Shown: positions 10,914 through 22,379 of the stretch, in pieces
How the letters are laid out: the number at the start of each line of letters is the position of its first letter
Numbering within the stretch: position 1 is the first letter of the stretch
Source of the DNA: Cryptomeria japonica
Taxonomy: Eukaryota; Streptophyta; Pinopsida; Cupressales; Cupressaceae
NCBI RefSeq assembly: GCF_030272615.1
Contig: NC_081413.1
Location: 331,447,302 to 331,511,301, forward strand
DNA length: 64,000 nucleotides
Direction of reading: 5' to 3'
Notes under the pieces: generated by a model
Told to the model about the DNA's origin: nothing
Databases searched by the model: none
What the model saw: only the letters and a program-made list of their open reading frames with translations
Translations under genes and position numbers: made by a program

Positions 10914-12020
10914 ATGATTCTCATCAAGGAAACAAAAGAATACAATGTGGGGACTCCTGAAACTCCTCACCACATACATCTGGCATCTCTTTTGACTTCG
11001 GAGGAACAACCCAAGTTTGTTGAATTCTTCCAGAAATGCCAGATTAACTTTGCATGGTCATATGCAGACATGTTTGGTCTTGATCTGGATTTAGTCATGC
11101 ATCACCTCACCGTCGCCGCAAGAGCCAAGCCTGTCAAGCAGAAACTTCGCAAGATGTATCCTCAGATTGCAGTACTAGTCAAAGCAGAACTTAAGAAACT
11201 CCTAGATGTTGGTTTTATTAGACCAATTGATTATGCAGATTGGATATCCAATATTGTACATGTCGGCAAACCAAATGGGGGCATCCATATTTGTATTGAC
11301 TTCAGAGATCTGAACAAGGCATGTCCTAAAGATGACTTTCCCCTACCAAACATCGACATAATAGTGGACCTAATAGCAAGACATGCCATGCTTTCACTCA
11401 TGAATGGCTTCTCAGGGTACAATCAGATAAAGATCACACCAGAGGATCAACATAATATAACCTTCACATGTCCATGGAGCACATACTACTGGAATGTAGT
11501 GCCTTTTGGTCTCAAGAATGTAGGAGTGACCTATCAAAGGGCAATGACCACTATCTTCCATGATATGATGCATACCATAATGGAAGATTATGTTGATGAC
11601 TTACTATCAAAATCACTCACAAGAGAAGGTCATCTGGACATATTAGAGAAAATGTTTGATAGACTAGAACAATATCATGGTCGACTCAACCCAAAGAAAT
11701 GTGTCTTTGGAGTAACCTCAAGGAAACTTCTAGGATATATTGTCTCAAGTAAAGGTATTGAGGTTGATCCTATAAAGGTCAAAGCAATCATGGACATGCC
11801 ACCATCAAAGAACATCAGTCGGCTAAGGACATTACAAGGATGGCTACAATCCATCTAAAGATTCATTGCACAACTGGCAGATAAGTGTCACCCATTTACA
11901 CACCTGTTATACAAGAACATCCGCTTTCAATGGGATGCCAAATGCCAGCAAGAATTCCAAATGCTTAAAAACTATCTCATAAATACACCATTGTTGATCC
12001 CACCAGATCCGAGCAAACCT
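10914..12020 (+). pseudogene. pol: Element F reverse transcriptase and truncated RNase H
   Basis: RT motifs in order: PVKQKLRKM, FIRPIDYADWISNIV, CIDFRDLNKACPKDDFPLP, FSGYNQIKI, VPFGLKN, and catalytic YVDD (about 11590). The connection reaches LGYIVSSKGIEVDP, then a TAA at 11856. RNase H-like sequence continues to NTPLLIPPDPSKPH near 12015, where homology to A stops. The rest of pol (second RNase H and integrase) is deleted and LTR sequence follows within about 100 bases. Confidence 0.9.
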
Positions 12021-12029
12021 CATAAAGTC

Positions 12030-13227
12030 TTAAAGCATTTAATTCTTTATCTTCCTATTTCTCATGTTAATAATTTAAGATTTATTTAAATAAAATCCAA
12101 AATTCACATTCACATTTAAATAAATAAATATTTATTTAAATATATATCCAAATACAAATTATACCATTTAATTGAAATAAATGATTTTATTTCAATTGAA
12201 AATCCCAAACTTCCTCCCACTTGCATTCTCCTACAAAATCCACTTGTATGCCTAAATCCATTCTAGATTCTTCTAACTCCTTCTAATTAGCCTAATCCTA
12301 TCCTAATCATTGTCACATTCCTAAATAAAAAGAAGTCACTTCTCAAAAACCTCCAAAGTCTTCAATAACCATTAAAGGTTTTAAGTCTTCAAATGGTTAA
12401 CCTCTAAAGTCTTCCAAACCATTAAAGGCTCTTACATAACCATTTATGGTTAACTCACCTTTTACCTTTGGTTAGAGACTTTCCTCTAACTTAACCATCC
12501 TTTTGACTCATGGGTCTCTTCAAAGCATTTATTTCTTTGACTAAGGTAACCATTTGACCCTTGCACATTCATTTATCCCTTGGATAAAAAGAATATCCAT
12601 TAACCTAACCCTAACCCAACCCCCCCAGGGTAACCATAATGTCCCCTCAAGCATTTAATGCTCCTTATCTCTCCTCTCAAGCCTCCTCATGGTGACACTG
12701 GTCAACATGGGATTGGGTTGAAAGTCTCACATGGATTGAATATCTTTCAATCCTAACCCTTGTTAAGATTGCTCAATCTTAACCCTTCATTTCCCCATTT
12801 CTTCTATAAATAGAACCCTTCTCCTCAAGCAAAAAAGGAAGCATTAGAGTATTGTTGTTATACTGGTATTAGCATAGAGATTTTTCATAGCATCACTATC
12901 TACACTTGCATAGCATTTGTTTATCATATTCAACCATCTTGAATCTCCATATGGCATCCATGGCTAGTGCTAAAAGTTGAGAGCTACACTCATGTGGAAC
13001 TTGGAGAGGAGAGGAACAAGGGAGGAGCAACTATGAGCATCTTGATTAGCATTTGGAGGAGTATAGTTTATCTATTCTATGTTTGTATGCTTTTTATTTC
13101 ATGCTTAATATCTCTCTTGATATGCCTGTTTAGGATAATCTTTTGTTGCTAACACTAACATTTGTTTCTTGTGCTCTTGTGTGTGTTGCCATCAAACAGA
13201 TTTTCTAATACTTTTTGCAGAGCATCA
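12030..13227 (+). repeat. 3' LTR of element F
   Basis: Pairs with 1670-2775 from about 12120 on and ends AGCATCA at 13227; the next bases GTTGC are a TSD candidate that cannot be checked. The start is not sharply defined: no polypurine tract is left, so the pol deletion may run into U3. AT palindromes lie at 12070-12200. Confidence 0.8.
12803..12812 (+). promoter_or_regulatory. TATA box of the F 3' LTR
   Basis: TCTATAAATAGAACCC, the same position and context as 2351-2360 in the 5' LTR. Confidence 0.55.
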
Positions 13228-14139
13228 GTTGCTATCCAAGTATGATTACACATAAAATTTACCACCATGAATGCCAATGAGCCCCTAAGAGGTAAGCTAC
13301 CAATGTCACATAATAATGACCAACATTATAGGTCATAAATGTTATTTAAAATGGTGAGGTTAAAGGTGCCACTCATTGTCACTTGTCATTTAAATGATAC
13401 TAGAATCAATGAATTGTTGAATTTGTCTCCAAATATTGACATTCATTAGCAGAATGGCCATACACTTGATGATACATACAAACAAATGAATTTTAAAGAT
13501 CTTGTCTATGTTTTCTCCTTTGTTTGGGCCACATGAGGGTAATCATATTAACTTTCAGGTCAAGCAAAATACTCTCTTATTGTGATGAAAAATTGGGAGA
13601 AGAAGACATAGGTGCATTAGAAAACGGGGATGTCAACAAAGGAGGAAGTTGGAAACCTAAACCCTTTGTAATAATGTCATGTAGATTTCTCATGAGTCTC
13701 AAAACTTTGTTGTACACATCCTAAACCATGTATATTGCATCCATGTTTAGAATCAAGTATAGGTGTTGAAATGTCATGAAGAGAGTTTTCATTCTTAAGT
13801 TCAAAATCTAGAGAGCCCCAATCATCATAAATACATGTGTTATAAGAAGCTTGGACAAATGAAACACAAGGCTCCTTTGGGGCTTCATACTTGGATTGGG
13901 GGACCTTATATTCTCCATTAAAGAAAGAAGAAAAGTCTAATGGACCATAAATTTTCTTTAACAAAGCATCATTGATGGGAGACTATATTGTATAAGGAAT
14001 CATAGTGTGAGAAGAAGATATGCATCCTACTTCATCTTGAACATTGTTATAATGATTAGGATTAGCCTTGATTGTGTGGAGTTCATTGTTATGTATGACT
14101 TTAATTATGCAATGAAGGGTAAAAATGACTACTTTCATA
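13228..14139 (-). pseudogene. Element G, part 2: gypsy region downstream of protease
   Basis: Minus-strand continuation of the protease at 61065-61460 once D is removed. The first residues after the junction read as the sequence that normally follows LLGRPWIHA (MK, then TLH and IKVIHNNELHTI). An open stretch at 13964-13677 (95 aa) has no recognised domain. Further down, near 13500-13455, the minus strand shows CMYHQVYGHSANEC, a gag-type CX2HX4HX4C knuckle, which is out of order for a single element and may mark a second fragment. Heavily decayed. Confidence 0.55.
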
Positions 14140-14144
14140 GCATG

Positions 14145-15551
14145 TGATGAACCTATAAATTGAACATATCATTCCATGATTTAAGACACTTTACCTCATG
14201 TTTATAGTTCCATTCCAAGTCATTTCCAAATATTACCTTGGTTTCATGATGAATTAACTATGATTAATGATATTTAATTAACATTTGTATGTCTAACTAG
14301 TTAATGCTAAATAATGCTAATATATTATGATTAATGGTTATTATTAAATATTAAGTATTTTGAAATGATTAAAATGTTGTTTGTGAGTGGTTTTAGTCAT
14401 CATGCAGCTAGAAAGGAGAAGAAACGCATTGGTAATTGACATATGTAGTTGTTGACTGGAAGTGCAAAAAAAGCCAAAAAAATAGTTTCAGTAAAATGTG
14501 CATATCTCCCTTGTTTCTTAACAAAATTCAAATATTAAAATTGATTTGGAAAGCTTAAAAGGATATATAAACACCCTTTAACCCGTTTGAGCTGATTCAT
14601 AATAGTTAATGAACAACACTCACCAAAAACTGACAGAGACAAGCTAGCAGATTTTCAAGCAACTGTTAAGGAGTGAGTTCTAATTCAATGTTGGACTCTT
14701 TCACCTCTTGCTTATTTTGTAGATTTGAAAGTTATTGAAGAAAAGGAATAATGGAGAAACTTGTGGAGATAATAAATCATGACTTAGTAATCATTAAGAC
14801 ATGTTTTTACATGTTTTCGGCTATTATAGTTTAGGATATTTGAAAGAGTTTGATTTGGATTGTGACACCATCAACTCATTTAGTTTGGTCTTTATTATTA
14901 TTTATGAAAAGAATAAGTCATCTCATCATTGTCATGGGAGAATGACATGTGTTATAATTTGATTATATTCCTTAATTAATCCAACTCCAAGATTCTATCT
15001 ACAAATATGAGATCTTGTTGAGTTCTACAATAGATTGTATCTAGTTAGTGTTGAGTCTTGTTCTGATTAATATGAAAAATAGGTTTTAAGGATCCGAAAC
15101 CTTTAACATAGGAGCATAAGATAGTTCATCAAAAAGTTAATGGTGTCTATGTTCAATCAAAAAGTTTTATATATGTCCATGTAATATTTGATTTACAATA
15201 AGAAGATGATTTTATCAATGAATCTTGTAGATTGAATGTTGAATGCTAATGATTAATATTGAATCCACTTAAGCAAGGGCCACTTGAGGAACTGTGAATT
15301 CGTAATAATTTAGATTAATATTTTATATTGTTGTTCATTATGCTTTACTTTTTTTTGTGAATTGTTTGTGATGGGTTTTGTTTTAGCATATTTAATTTCA
15401 TTAGCTTTAGAGTATTCTTTTTGTAGCCACTACTATTGCAAATAACCAGTCACCCATAGCCATTGTTGTCTAGTTAGATTTATTTCTAGTATTATTATGT
15501 TTTCAATTTAGTTTATTGTTTTGAGTTTATTTGCTATAATACAATTGATAG
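14145..15551 (+). repeat. 5' LTR of element D, first part
   Basis: Aligns with 59563-60880 throughout, with many substitutions and small indels. TATA box TATATAA at about 14564-14570, matched in the 3' LTR near 59980. The LTR is cut at 15551 by element A and continues at 52038; positions 15547-15551 are the GATAG duplicated by A. Confidence 0.85.
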
Positions 15552-15599
15552 TTTAGACACCTAAAAATGTCTCATTGATCATGTACTAATTATTCCTCT

Positions 15600-15970
15600 A
15601 ATTGATTAAATAATCTTTATTATTTAATTAAGTCAATTAAACTTATTCTTCTAATTTCATATTTCCTCATCATCTTTCTAATTATTTCTATTTCTATTTT
15701 TGTCATCATTTAATCATTTTAATCATTTTCTAAATATTAATTAAATATTAATTATTTAATTAATTATGATTAATTCCCCAATTTAAATCATCTTTATTAT
15801 TTAATTAAGTCAATTAAACTTATTCTTCTAATTTCATATTTCCTCATCATCTTTCTAATTATTTCTATTTCTATTTTTGTCATCATTTAATCATTTTAAT
15901 CATTTTCTAAATATTAATTAAATATTAATTATTTAATTAATTATGATTAATTCCCCAATTTAAATCATCT
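15600..15970 (+). repeat. 177-bp tandem duplication in the A 5' LTR
   Basis: The word AGTCAATTAAACTTATTC occurs at 15631 and again at 15808, and the sequence between repeats almost exactly. The 3' LTR has a single copy (about 50843-51000), so the duplication arose after insertion in the 5' LTR. Confidence 0.85.
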
Positions 15971-16695
15971 TTATTATTTAAATAAATTAATTCTCAATTT
16001 CTATCTCTAATCATCTAATCATTCAACCCTCTTCTAAATATTAATTAAATATTTATTATTTACTTAATTGTGATTTAAATCCTTTAAATTAAATAATCTT
16101 TAATATTTAATTAAATTCCATTTCTAAATAATTAAATAGTTTCTTTAAATTATTTAATTAGCTAATTAATTCTTCTAATTCCAAATCCCCAAATTCTAAT
16201 TTCATTTAATTTCATATTCTTCTAATTTCTTCCAAATTCAAATACATGTGCATGATTTCAAAAAAACAAATTGAAAATCAAAGTCAAGTTCTAAATATAT
16301 TCAAATGCTAAATTGAATTAATAAATTTAATTATTTGAATAATATCTCATGCAAGGATTAAATTAATAATTTAAATCTAAATGCAAGCACATGCTAAATT
16401 AATTAATTAAATCAATTTATTAATTAAATCATTTATCTCTCCAACTTCTATTTCCATCCTTTAGTTAGCTTTTTCTAAATTTAGCTCTCTGTGTCATCCT
16501 CTTTATTTCCTCCAATCATTCTTTTTCTTCCTTCAGTTAACTCTTTCATCAATTAGTTGACTCCTTTAATCTATTCAATCTATTGAGTTTCACTCCTACA
16601 ATCAACAGTTCAACTATCAACTTGCATTTGATCTCACTTGAGTTTACACCTCTTGATCATTCTGTTCCACCTTTCAATCAATCTTCTCCAATTTT

Positions 16696-16703
16696 CTATA
16701 AAA
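16696..16703 (+). promoter_or_regulatory. TATA box of the A 5' LTR
   Basis: CTATAAAATGAGC, the only good TATA motif upstream of the LTR end, conserved at 51725-51732 in the 3' LTR. Confidence 0.5.
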
Positions 16704-17006
16704 TGAGCATCCATTCTCCATTTTCAACAATCACGAACCTTGAATCTTTGTGCCACTTGCAGGTTACCAGCGCAATATCTGAGAGCCATCATACCACGAA
16801 GAGAAGAAGAGCAATGGAAGCAATATGCACATCTTGGGAATAGGGAGTTTTATTTGAATTGATTTCATTCTTAATTCCTGTTTTGCTTGATGATTGCATT
16901 ATTTCATTGTCTAGTTTGTTAGGTTTGTTAATTAGACAGGGATTCGTGATTTCCTTGGTGTTTCTAATTGATAGCTTTAAGATGAATTCTAGCACACTTT
17001 AAATTT

Positions 17007-17024
17007 TTGTGAACCCGACATGAA
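17007..17024 (+). other. Primer-binding site of element A
   Basis: TTGTGAACCCGACATGAA matches the F PBS (TGGTGAACCCAACGTGAA) with TGG changed to TTG. It begins three bases after the LTR end. Confidence 0.65.
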
Positions 17025-17127
17025 CTAACAGCAATTTAACCTTTTTTCTGTGTTCTGTTTGATTTTTGCAGATTGTGTGGATTTTTTATTTTTTTTGCAG
17101 GTTGCATGAATTTCGAGAAAGGATTTT

Positions 17128-17280
17128 CCGTCACGTAATCGAGCTTACTTCATCATGCAATCACATAGACAGAATCACACATTCGACCCTTCGGGGTCAC
17201 GCATTCGTCCAGACAGGGTCACGCAATCGCCCTGTCTTGATCACGCAATCGCCCTTTCTGGGTCACGCATCCGCAGGGTT
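17128..17280 (+). repeat. CpG-motif array 1 in the leader of A
   Basis: About seven degenerate units of 20-23 bases with core TCACGCAATCG or TCACGCATTCG and a tail like CCCTGTC. The same core recurs at 17697-17855 (sense) and, read on the minus strand, at 49965-50235 in the putative intron of the antisense ORF. Confidence 0.75.
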
Positions 17281-17396
17281 AATATTTGTTTTATTATTTT
17301 TCTATCTGTTATTAATTCTGTATAATTCTGTCTTAGATTTGGTTAATCAGGAATCAAAATTACTCTTTTATTTCAGGATTTGATTAACAAAAGTTT

Positions 17397-17633
17397 ATGG
17401 CAAGAAAAGTTCAGTTCAAAATTTTAGGTGCAAGAAGGATGAAGCAACAAAGGAGGGAAGCTAAACGATATCAAAAATTTCTCCAAGCAAAAAAATTGAT
17501 ACAGGATTTGGAAGAACAACTGGCCTTAGATAGATATAATAGCCTAGTTCTTCCTTATATAGTTAAATATGATCTAATCAATATTGAATGGATGATGAGG
17601 GATTTGGCTAGGGCCTCACAATTGGTTTCGTAG
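17397..17633 (+). CDS. Small basic coiled-coil ORF between two leader arrays of A
   Basis: An intact 78-aa ORF. The first 30 residues are rich in Lys, Arg and Gln, followed by a likely helix with a Leu/Ile pattern (IQDLEEQLALDRY). It starts just after a plant-like 3' splice context (TTATTTCAG, about 17370-17380) and sits exactly between CpG arrays 1 and 2. I recognise no family. It could be an extra Tat-type ORF, an exon, or chance; B and F show no counterpart. Confidence 0.35.
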   Translation: MARKVQFKILGARRMKQQRREAKRYQKFLQAKKLIQDLEEQLALDRYNSLVLPYIVKYDLINIEWMMRDLARASQLVS

Positions 17634-17696
17634 GTTCCTGATCAGGTTTAGTTTTCTTGTTTTTCTTTTTCTAATTTTTGTTGTTGTCTGTATTTT

Positions 17697-17855
17697 GTCA
17701 CGCAATCGACCTGTTACTGGTATGCAATCGAGAAGATAAAGTAACGCATTCACTCTGTTAGATTTACGCATTCGATCTATCAGATTCACGTATTCACTCA
17801 GTAAGTATCACGCAATCGCTCAGGTAGTATTACGTAATCGCCTCTGTCAAGTTTT
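17697..17855 (+). repeat. CpG-motif array 2 in the leader of A
   Basis: About seven further units (TCACGCAATCG, TATGCAATCG, TTACGCATTCG, TTACGTAATCG and similar) at 20-23 base spacing. Most keep the CpG although CpG loss is common elsewhere in these elements. Confidence 0.75.
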
Positions 17856-17959
17856 CAGTTTCTATTTTCTGTTGGTTTATTTTACTACTAATCTTCTATT
17901 TGCAGCCCGTGGCAGATTCACAGAGAGGATTAGATTAGTAATTTTGCAAGCACATCTCA

Positions 17960-18235
17960 CAATAGTTAAAATTGACATGCATGGATAAATCTCACACTTC
18001 AATTTTTAGTGCTTAAAATCAACAATAGTTAAAATTGACATGCATGGATAATCTCACACTTTGTTGTTGGTGCTTAAAATGAACATGAGTTAAAATTGAC
18101 ATGCGTGTATCTCACACTTGGTTTTTGGTGCTTAAAAATCAAACAAATGGTTAAAATTGACATGTATGCCTTCATTCTTGGATTTGGTGTTTAAAATTGA
18201 CATGCACATGCGGATCTAACACCTAGATTTGGGCT
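17960..18235 (+). repeat. About 61-bp tandem repeats in the leader of A
   Basis: The anchor GTTAAAATTGACATG occurs at about 17965, 18028, 18089 and 18150, with a fifth partial at 18189. Each unit also holds a TTTTTGGTGCTTAAAATCAACA-like word, shortened here, which recurs in degenerate form in the leader of F (4610-5115). Confidence 0.75.
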
Positions 18236-18289
18236 ATAAAAAGAACGTGAGTCGGGCTGCATTGGATTAAATCATTTTTCATTTTCTTA

Positions 18290-18690
18290 AAGGGAAAAGA
18301 ACTTTTCATTGTGTCTGGGGTGGACCTACTGTTGCACTAACTGACTTTCTACCCACCATCGGGCCTAAGGGAGAAAGAAGGAAGGTGACAACGACATCCA
18401 AATTTTCTTTTTGTTCTACGTAGTGAGGGGTATCTTTGACTGGGGATTTCATCACCCCACAGAGGTACTTCAAATTGGGATGCGTTGGGGATATCATCTC
18501 TCCTAGCGTACTCTCGAGCGGGTTTTTCGAGCCGCTATATAAATATACTGGTCAAGCGGCTAGAGTGTTGAGTGAATTCAACGTATGTGGGGGCCTTCCC
18601 TGCACCAATAAGCTCAATTAAAGTCTTAAGTGGCTTGCTTTGAGAATCCGTCGTTGGATCGGGACCCCTCGAAACTTAATACTAAGAACC
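18290..18690 (+). other. Conserved leader block of element A
   Basis: GC-richer than its surroundings. Hairpin AGCGG (18517-18521) with CCGCT (18532-18536), followed by ATATAAAT, and GGACCCC at 18662-18668. These correspond in order to the hairpin and GGACCCC islands of B and F. Short ORFs on both strands here are not credible. Confidence 0.45.
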
Positions 18691-19209
18691 AAATTAGTTG
18701 CCAAAAATCCTACATTCAGTGGTTCCGGGAGTGCGGATCGTACCCCATAGATACCCTTCATGTACCTTACACTATGATACAGGAATCCCTCGGCTAAAAG
18801 ATCTTCAGATCTTTAGGGTAAGAGAGACTGGCATGCCCAAGAAGTGTGTGCCATGGAGTGGAGCCAGTTCTGCCAGACTCTCTATCTATTCATTTTGTTT
18901 CGGTATTTTATTGTAAGGGCCTCACTGAATGGTGTCCAATATCCAGCCTAAGACTTTTTTTCGTGCTTTTTTATGTATCATTTTGATAGACTAGTATTGA
19001 GTCAGTCCCTTGGGCTATTTCAGGCCCTATCCTACGTATCTCTGAATTTTTTGAGATTGTATGAAAAATGAGTCAGTCAGCTATACATACCTACCAACCA
19101 TTGTTCTCAGATTTGGAAAACTGCAAAACATTGACTTACTCATGAAATTACCAAAAACAAAGTCCATTTTGAAATTGATTCTCAAAACGTCCTTACATAC
19201 TTGTGATCT

Positions 19210-19520
19210 TAGGCATAGTCCCATTTTACGTCCTCATTATCGTCCTAAGTCTTTTGCATAGTCCCATTTTACGTCCTCATTATCATCCCAAGTCTTTTGC
19301 ATAGCCCCATTTTATGTCATCATTATCATCCTAAGTCTTTTGCATAGTCCCATTTTACGTCCTCATTATCGTCCTAAGTCTTTTTCATAGTCCCATTTTA
19401 CGTCCTCATTATCGTCCTAAGTCTTTTTGCATAGTCCCATGTTATGTCCTCATTATCGTCCTAAGTCTTTTGCATAAGTCCCATCTTTACGTCCTCATTA
19501 TCGCCCTAAGTTTTTTGCAT
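19210..19520 (+). repeat. 43-bp tandem repeat in the leader of A
   Basis: About seven copies of a unit containing AGTCCCATTTTACGTCCTC and ATTATCGTCCTAAGTC, with starts at 19217, 19260 and 19303 and continuing at close to 43 bp. Unit variants differ by a few bases and small indels in the last copies. Confidence 0.9.
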
Positions 19521-19602
19521 TATTATCCTCATATACGTTTGCACCTAGACCTCATATACATCTAAGTCCATTATCATTTATAAGTCCATAGCATGTGCCT
19601 TC

Positions 19603-19884
19603 ATGGGTCTCCCAGGTGATGGCTTGCTCCCCTTCGAGCAACCTAATCTAGTTCCAAACGGCGGTCAACGAGAAATCATTGATGGTCTAGCTAACTTAGC
19701 TTGGGATTTAAGAAGAAGCGCACCCCAGTATATGGGAGTTATATATGAGATAGATATTGAGTCTAGGATTGCCCGTAAGATTGATAGAGAGATTGAGGCC
19801 GAACAACTTCGTCAACAAATGGAAAGACTTGCATTAGAGAAATCTAGAAAGGCTAAAAAGGTCTCACATCAAAATCCTCAATAG
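19603..19884 (+). CDS. 93-aa coiled-coil ORF upstream of A gag
   Basis: Intact ORF. The N-terminal half is neutral (MGLPGDGLLPFEQPN), and the C-terminal half is a likely charged helix (IDREIEAEQLRQQMERLALE) ending in a Lys-rich tail. It precedes gag by about 180 bases. Extra ORFs before gag are described in the Tat lineage, but I cannot link this to a known family. No frameshift or stop, unlike the rest of A. Confidence 0.4.
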   Translation: MGLPGDGLLPFEQPNLVPNGGQREIIDGLANLAWDLRRSAPQYMGVIYEIDIESRIARKIDREIEAEQLRQQMERLALEKSRKAKKVSHQNPQ

Positions 19885-20060
19885 AGAGTCTAGTATAGTA
19901 ATGCATACCTCATATTTACATCTACTATCTAGTGTTAGTTCATCGTCTTGCATAAAACCATCCTCATATAGGACATTTTTAGATGCCCGTCACAAGGTCC
20001 CAGAAAGCAAAAGGAATAATGGACCCGAACAACACATAGTCTATAAACCCTACTTGGAAC

Positions 20061-22379
20061 ATGGACATGTCAACAGGTCAACACTCAGGTACACAGACAA
20101 TGTCCACCATAAACGAATTACAACAACATCTGACAAAGGAAGAAATTGAGTCCGCACAGCAAGACCCGCATGTCCTCATGATCGTAGATGCACTTATACA
20201 TAGTGATAGGGACAAGTATCTATCGTTGTTAATACAAAATGGGGCAAAATTACCTGAGGATTTTGATGTCACAAAGATTTTACCACCAGGAAAAACTTTA
20301 GGTCAAGATAACAATCAAACATTACCCTTGACGCAAATACAAGCAATGACCTCTAGTCTTCCTCAAAACGTACCTCTTCCAACAAATGTCAACACAAGTG
20401 CAAACTTTCAAACAAGCGTGACATCTTCAGTGATCAATTCTAGTATACCATCACAGAGCCTATCGATAATGTCAAGTATCTCAACACCTATTCAAATGCA
20501 AGCGACAAGTGTAAACCAACCTCCAATTTCCTATTCTATGGGATCCACATATGGTTATCAAAATCCAAACCCAGGTACTACCAATACAACAGGTACAAGT
20601 CAACCAAACATGGGTTCACATATCACCTATTTTACAGTACCTACGGGAACACACAACACACAAAGTTATAATCTTGGTACATTCCAACAACCTCCTAGTT
20701 ATGCAACCACGAATCCTTTTGTGGGACATACAAACACAAAAGGTATACCTTTGACATCAACCAATATTTTGACACAACAAATACAGAGTTTGCAACAACA
20801 GATGACGACCATGCAAACTGGTACCGACAAAAAGAGCTACACAATGTAGGATAGATACATGCCACCTTTCCCACAACACTTTGAAACACCCAAATTTGAT
20901 AGATACCAAGGGAAGGGTGATCCTAGAGATCATATCAAATAATTTTTTACGACATGTATAGAAGTTGCCTCAGAAGATACTTATCTAATGAGACTATTCC
21001 CTAAAAGTGTGAGAGGTCTGGCTTTAGAGTCGTTTTCACATCTACCACCAACCATCACGTCATGGGGAGAATTAGCTGAACAATTTATTGCAAACTTCTC
21101 GCACAACATTGACACGCCGGTTACTTTCATGGATTTATGTGCAGCTAAGCAATACGAGAATGAAACATTTGCATCCTTCATACAACGATGGAGGGCTCTC
21201 TATAGAAGATGCAAGACAGTTATCCCAGAAACAAAGCAAGTGGATATGTTTACAGAAAACTTGTTTCCAAAGATTAAGTATCCAATACAAATGCAGTGCC
21301 TTACCACATTCAAACAAATCACAAAAAAGGCTCTCAAATGTGAGAAGGCCTTGATAGAACAAGGTCTAATTAAGTATGGCAACACAAACAATAGTGACAA
21401 ATCTAAGTTTTGGTCAAAAAACAAAAATGTGACCAATGATGGTGTTGTAGAGGCTAGAACTATAAACAAAACCCAACCCATTTTATCATTTGGAACGAGT
21501 CAGTCAACAAATCCACATACTGGGAATAACACCAATGTAAATGCTACGCAAAATACGAACACAAGATACCCTAGGGTAAACACTCCAAGAAGAAATTACA
21601 CACCTTTAGGAGAACCTATTGAGTTGGCGCTCAAAATGTTAATACAGACAAACATGATCACTCTACCTGAGGTAAGAGTATACAAACCAGGTCCGTTCAA
21701 ACCTACATGGTGGAATGACAATGATTTCTGCGATTATCATAGGACTAAAGGCCACAAAATGGCAAGTTGCTACAAACTAAAAAACTTGGTCCAAGATATG
21801 ATAGACCAAGGGGACATCACAATTGATACGGATAAGACCTCAGCAAACACAAATCATACGATTTTTAAGGATCCATTTGTCAAGCATGACAAGGGAAAAG
21901 CAACTACATCAGGTACCCAAGACAACACGGCTAACTACACGAAAGTCTCCTACAATTACACTATTCATGCCATTAGTTCAGGAGATACGAAAAACAAAGA
22001 TTCACCAGAAACATCTGATCAGGAAGACCAATATAAAGACACTCATAAAGATGACAACCAAATTTTCATGATATCCGAAGGACCAAAGTACGATGAGGAT
22101 ACGAATCTTTGTCTCCAAGACTGGGGGCAGGATCAACCATCTCACTCAGATTGGTTTGAAGATGGACTCATTGAACATATTATGAATGTCAAACATACAC
22201 ATTGGGATTATGAAGAAGGATTTAATATAAATCTAGATAAAACAACTTATGATACCAATGATACAATTGCTACAATCACAATTACTCCCAGAGACAGAGA
22301 CTGTGCAGTCGTTACTCGAAGGTCAAAGGTAACCTTACAAGGGATACCACAAAATCATCCACCAGCAGTAGGGACTTAG
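20061..22379 (+). pseudogene. gag: Element A gag (decayed)
   Basis: One frame. The N-terminus carries NGAKLPEDFDV (about 20240-20275), then a Gln/Thr/Asn/Pro-rich low-complexity part (20300-20830). The capsid-like part runs from MPPFPQHFETPKFDRYQGKG through MRLFPKSV and FIQRWRALYRRC, and the knuckle CDYHRTKGHKMASC (CX2HX4HX4C) lies at about 21730-21771. Stops at 20847, 20939 and 22377. Relative to F, extra sequence at about 21990-22255 resembles the protease-RT linker of the same element (NQIFMIS, DWGQ, DWFED, GFNINL, TTY), suggesting an internal duplication. Confidence 0.85.

Larger units (their letters stand above)
1670..13227 (+). mobile_element. Element F: Tat-like LTR retrotransposon with truncated pol
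   Basis: Order seen: partial 5' LTR, PBS, Copia-like LTR insertion, leader, gag, protease, G-patch linker, RT, start of RNase H, then an abrupt junction near 12020-12040 to the 3' LTR. Second RNase H, integrase, the 3' spacer and any antisense ORF are missing. PBS type and protein order match element A. In a hand comparison of about 300 bases of the two LTRs (2176-2475 against the matching 3' copy) I see about six differences. All gag-pol remnants from 6819 to 11858 stay in one reading frame and are broken by nonsense codons only. Confidence 0.85.
15552..17003 (+). repeat. 5' LTR of element A
   Basis: 1452 bp against 1268 bp for the 3' LTR. The excess is mainly a roughly 177-bp tandem duplication at about 15600-15970. 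It begins TTTAGACACC where the 3' copy begins TGTAGACACC, so the outer TG is now TT, and it ends TTTAAA where the 3' copy ends TTTACA. TATA-like CTATAAAA at 16696-16703. The 86-codon ORF at 16583-16843 is repeated in the 3' LTR and judged incidental. Confidence 0.9.

Noticed and set aside
16583..16843. ORFs duplicated in the LTRs of A (also 51612-51872) and B (23419-23661 and 39824-40066)
   Set aside because: LTR duplicates again; sequence is Ser/Thr- or Leu-rich low complexity with no domain.
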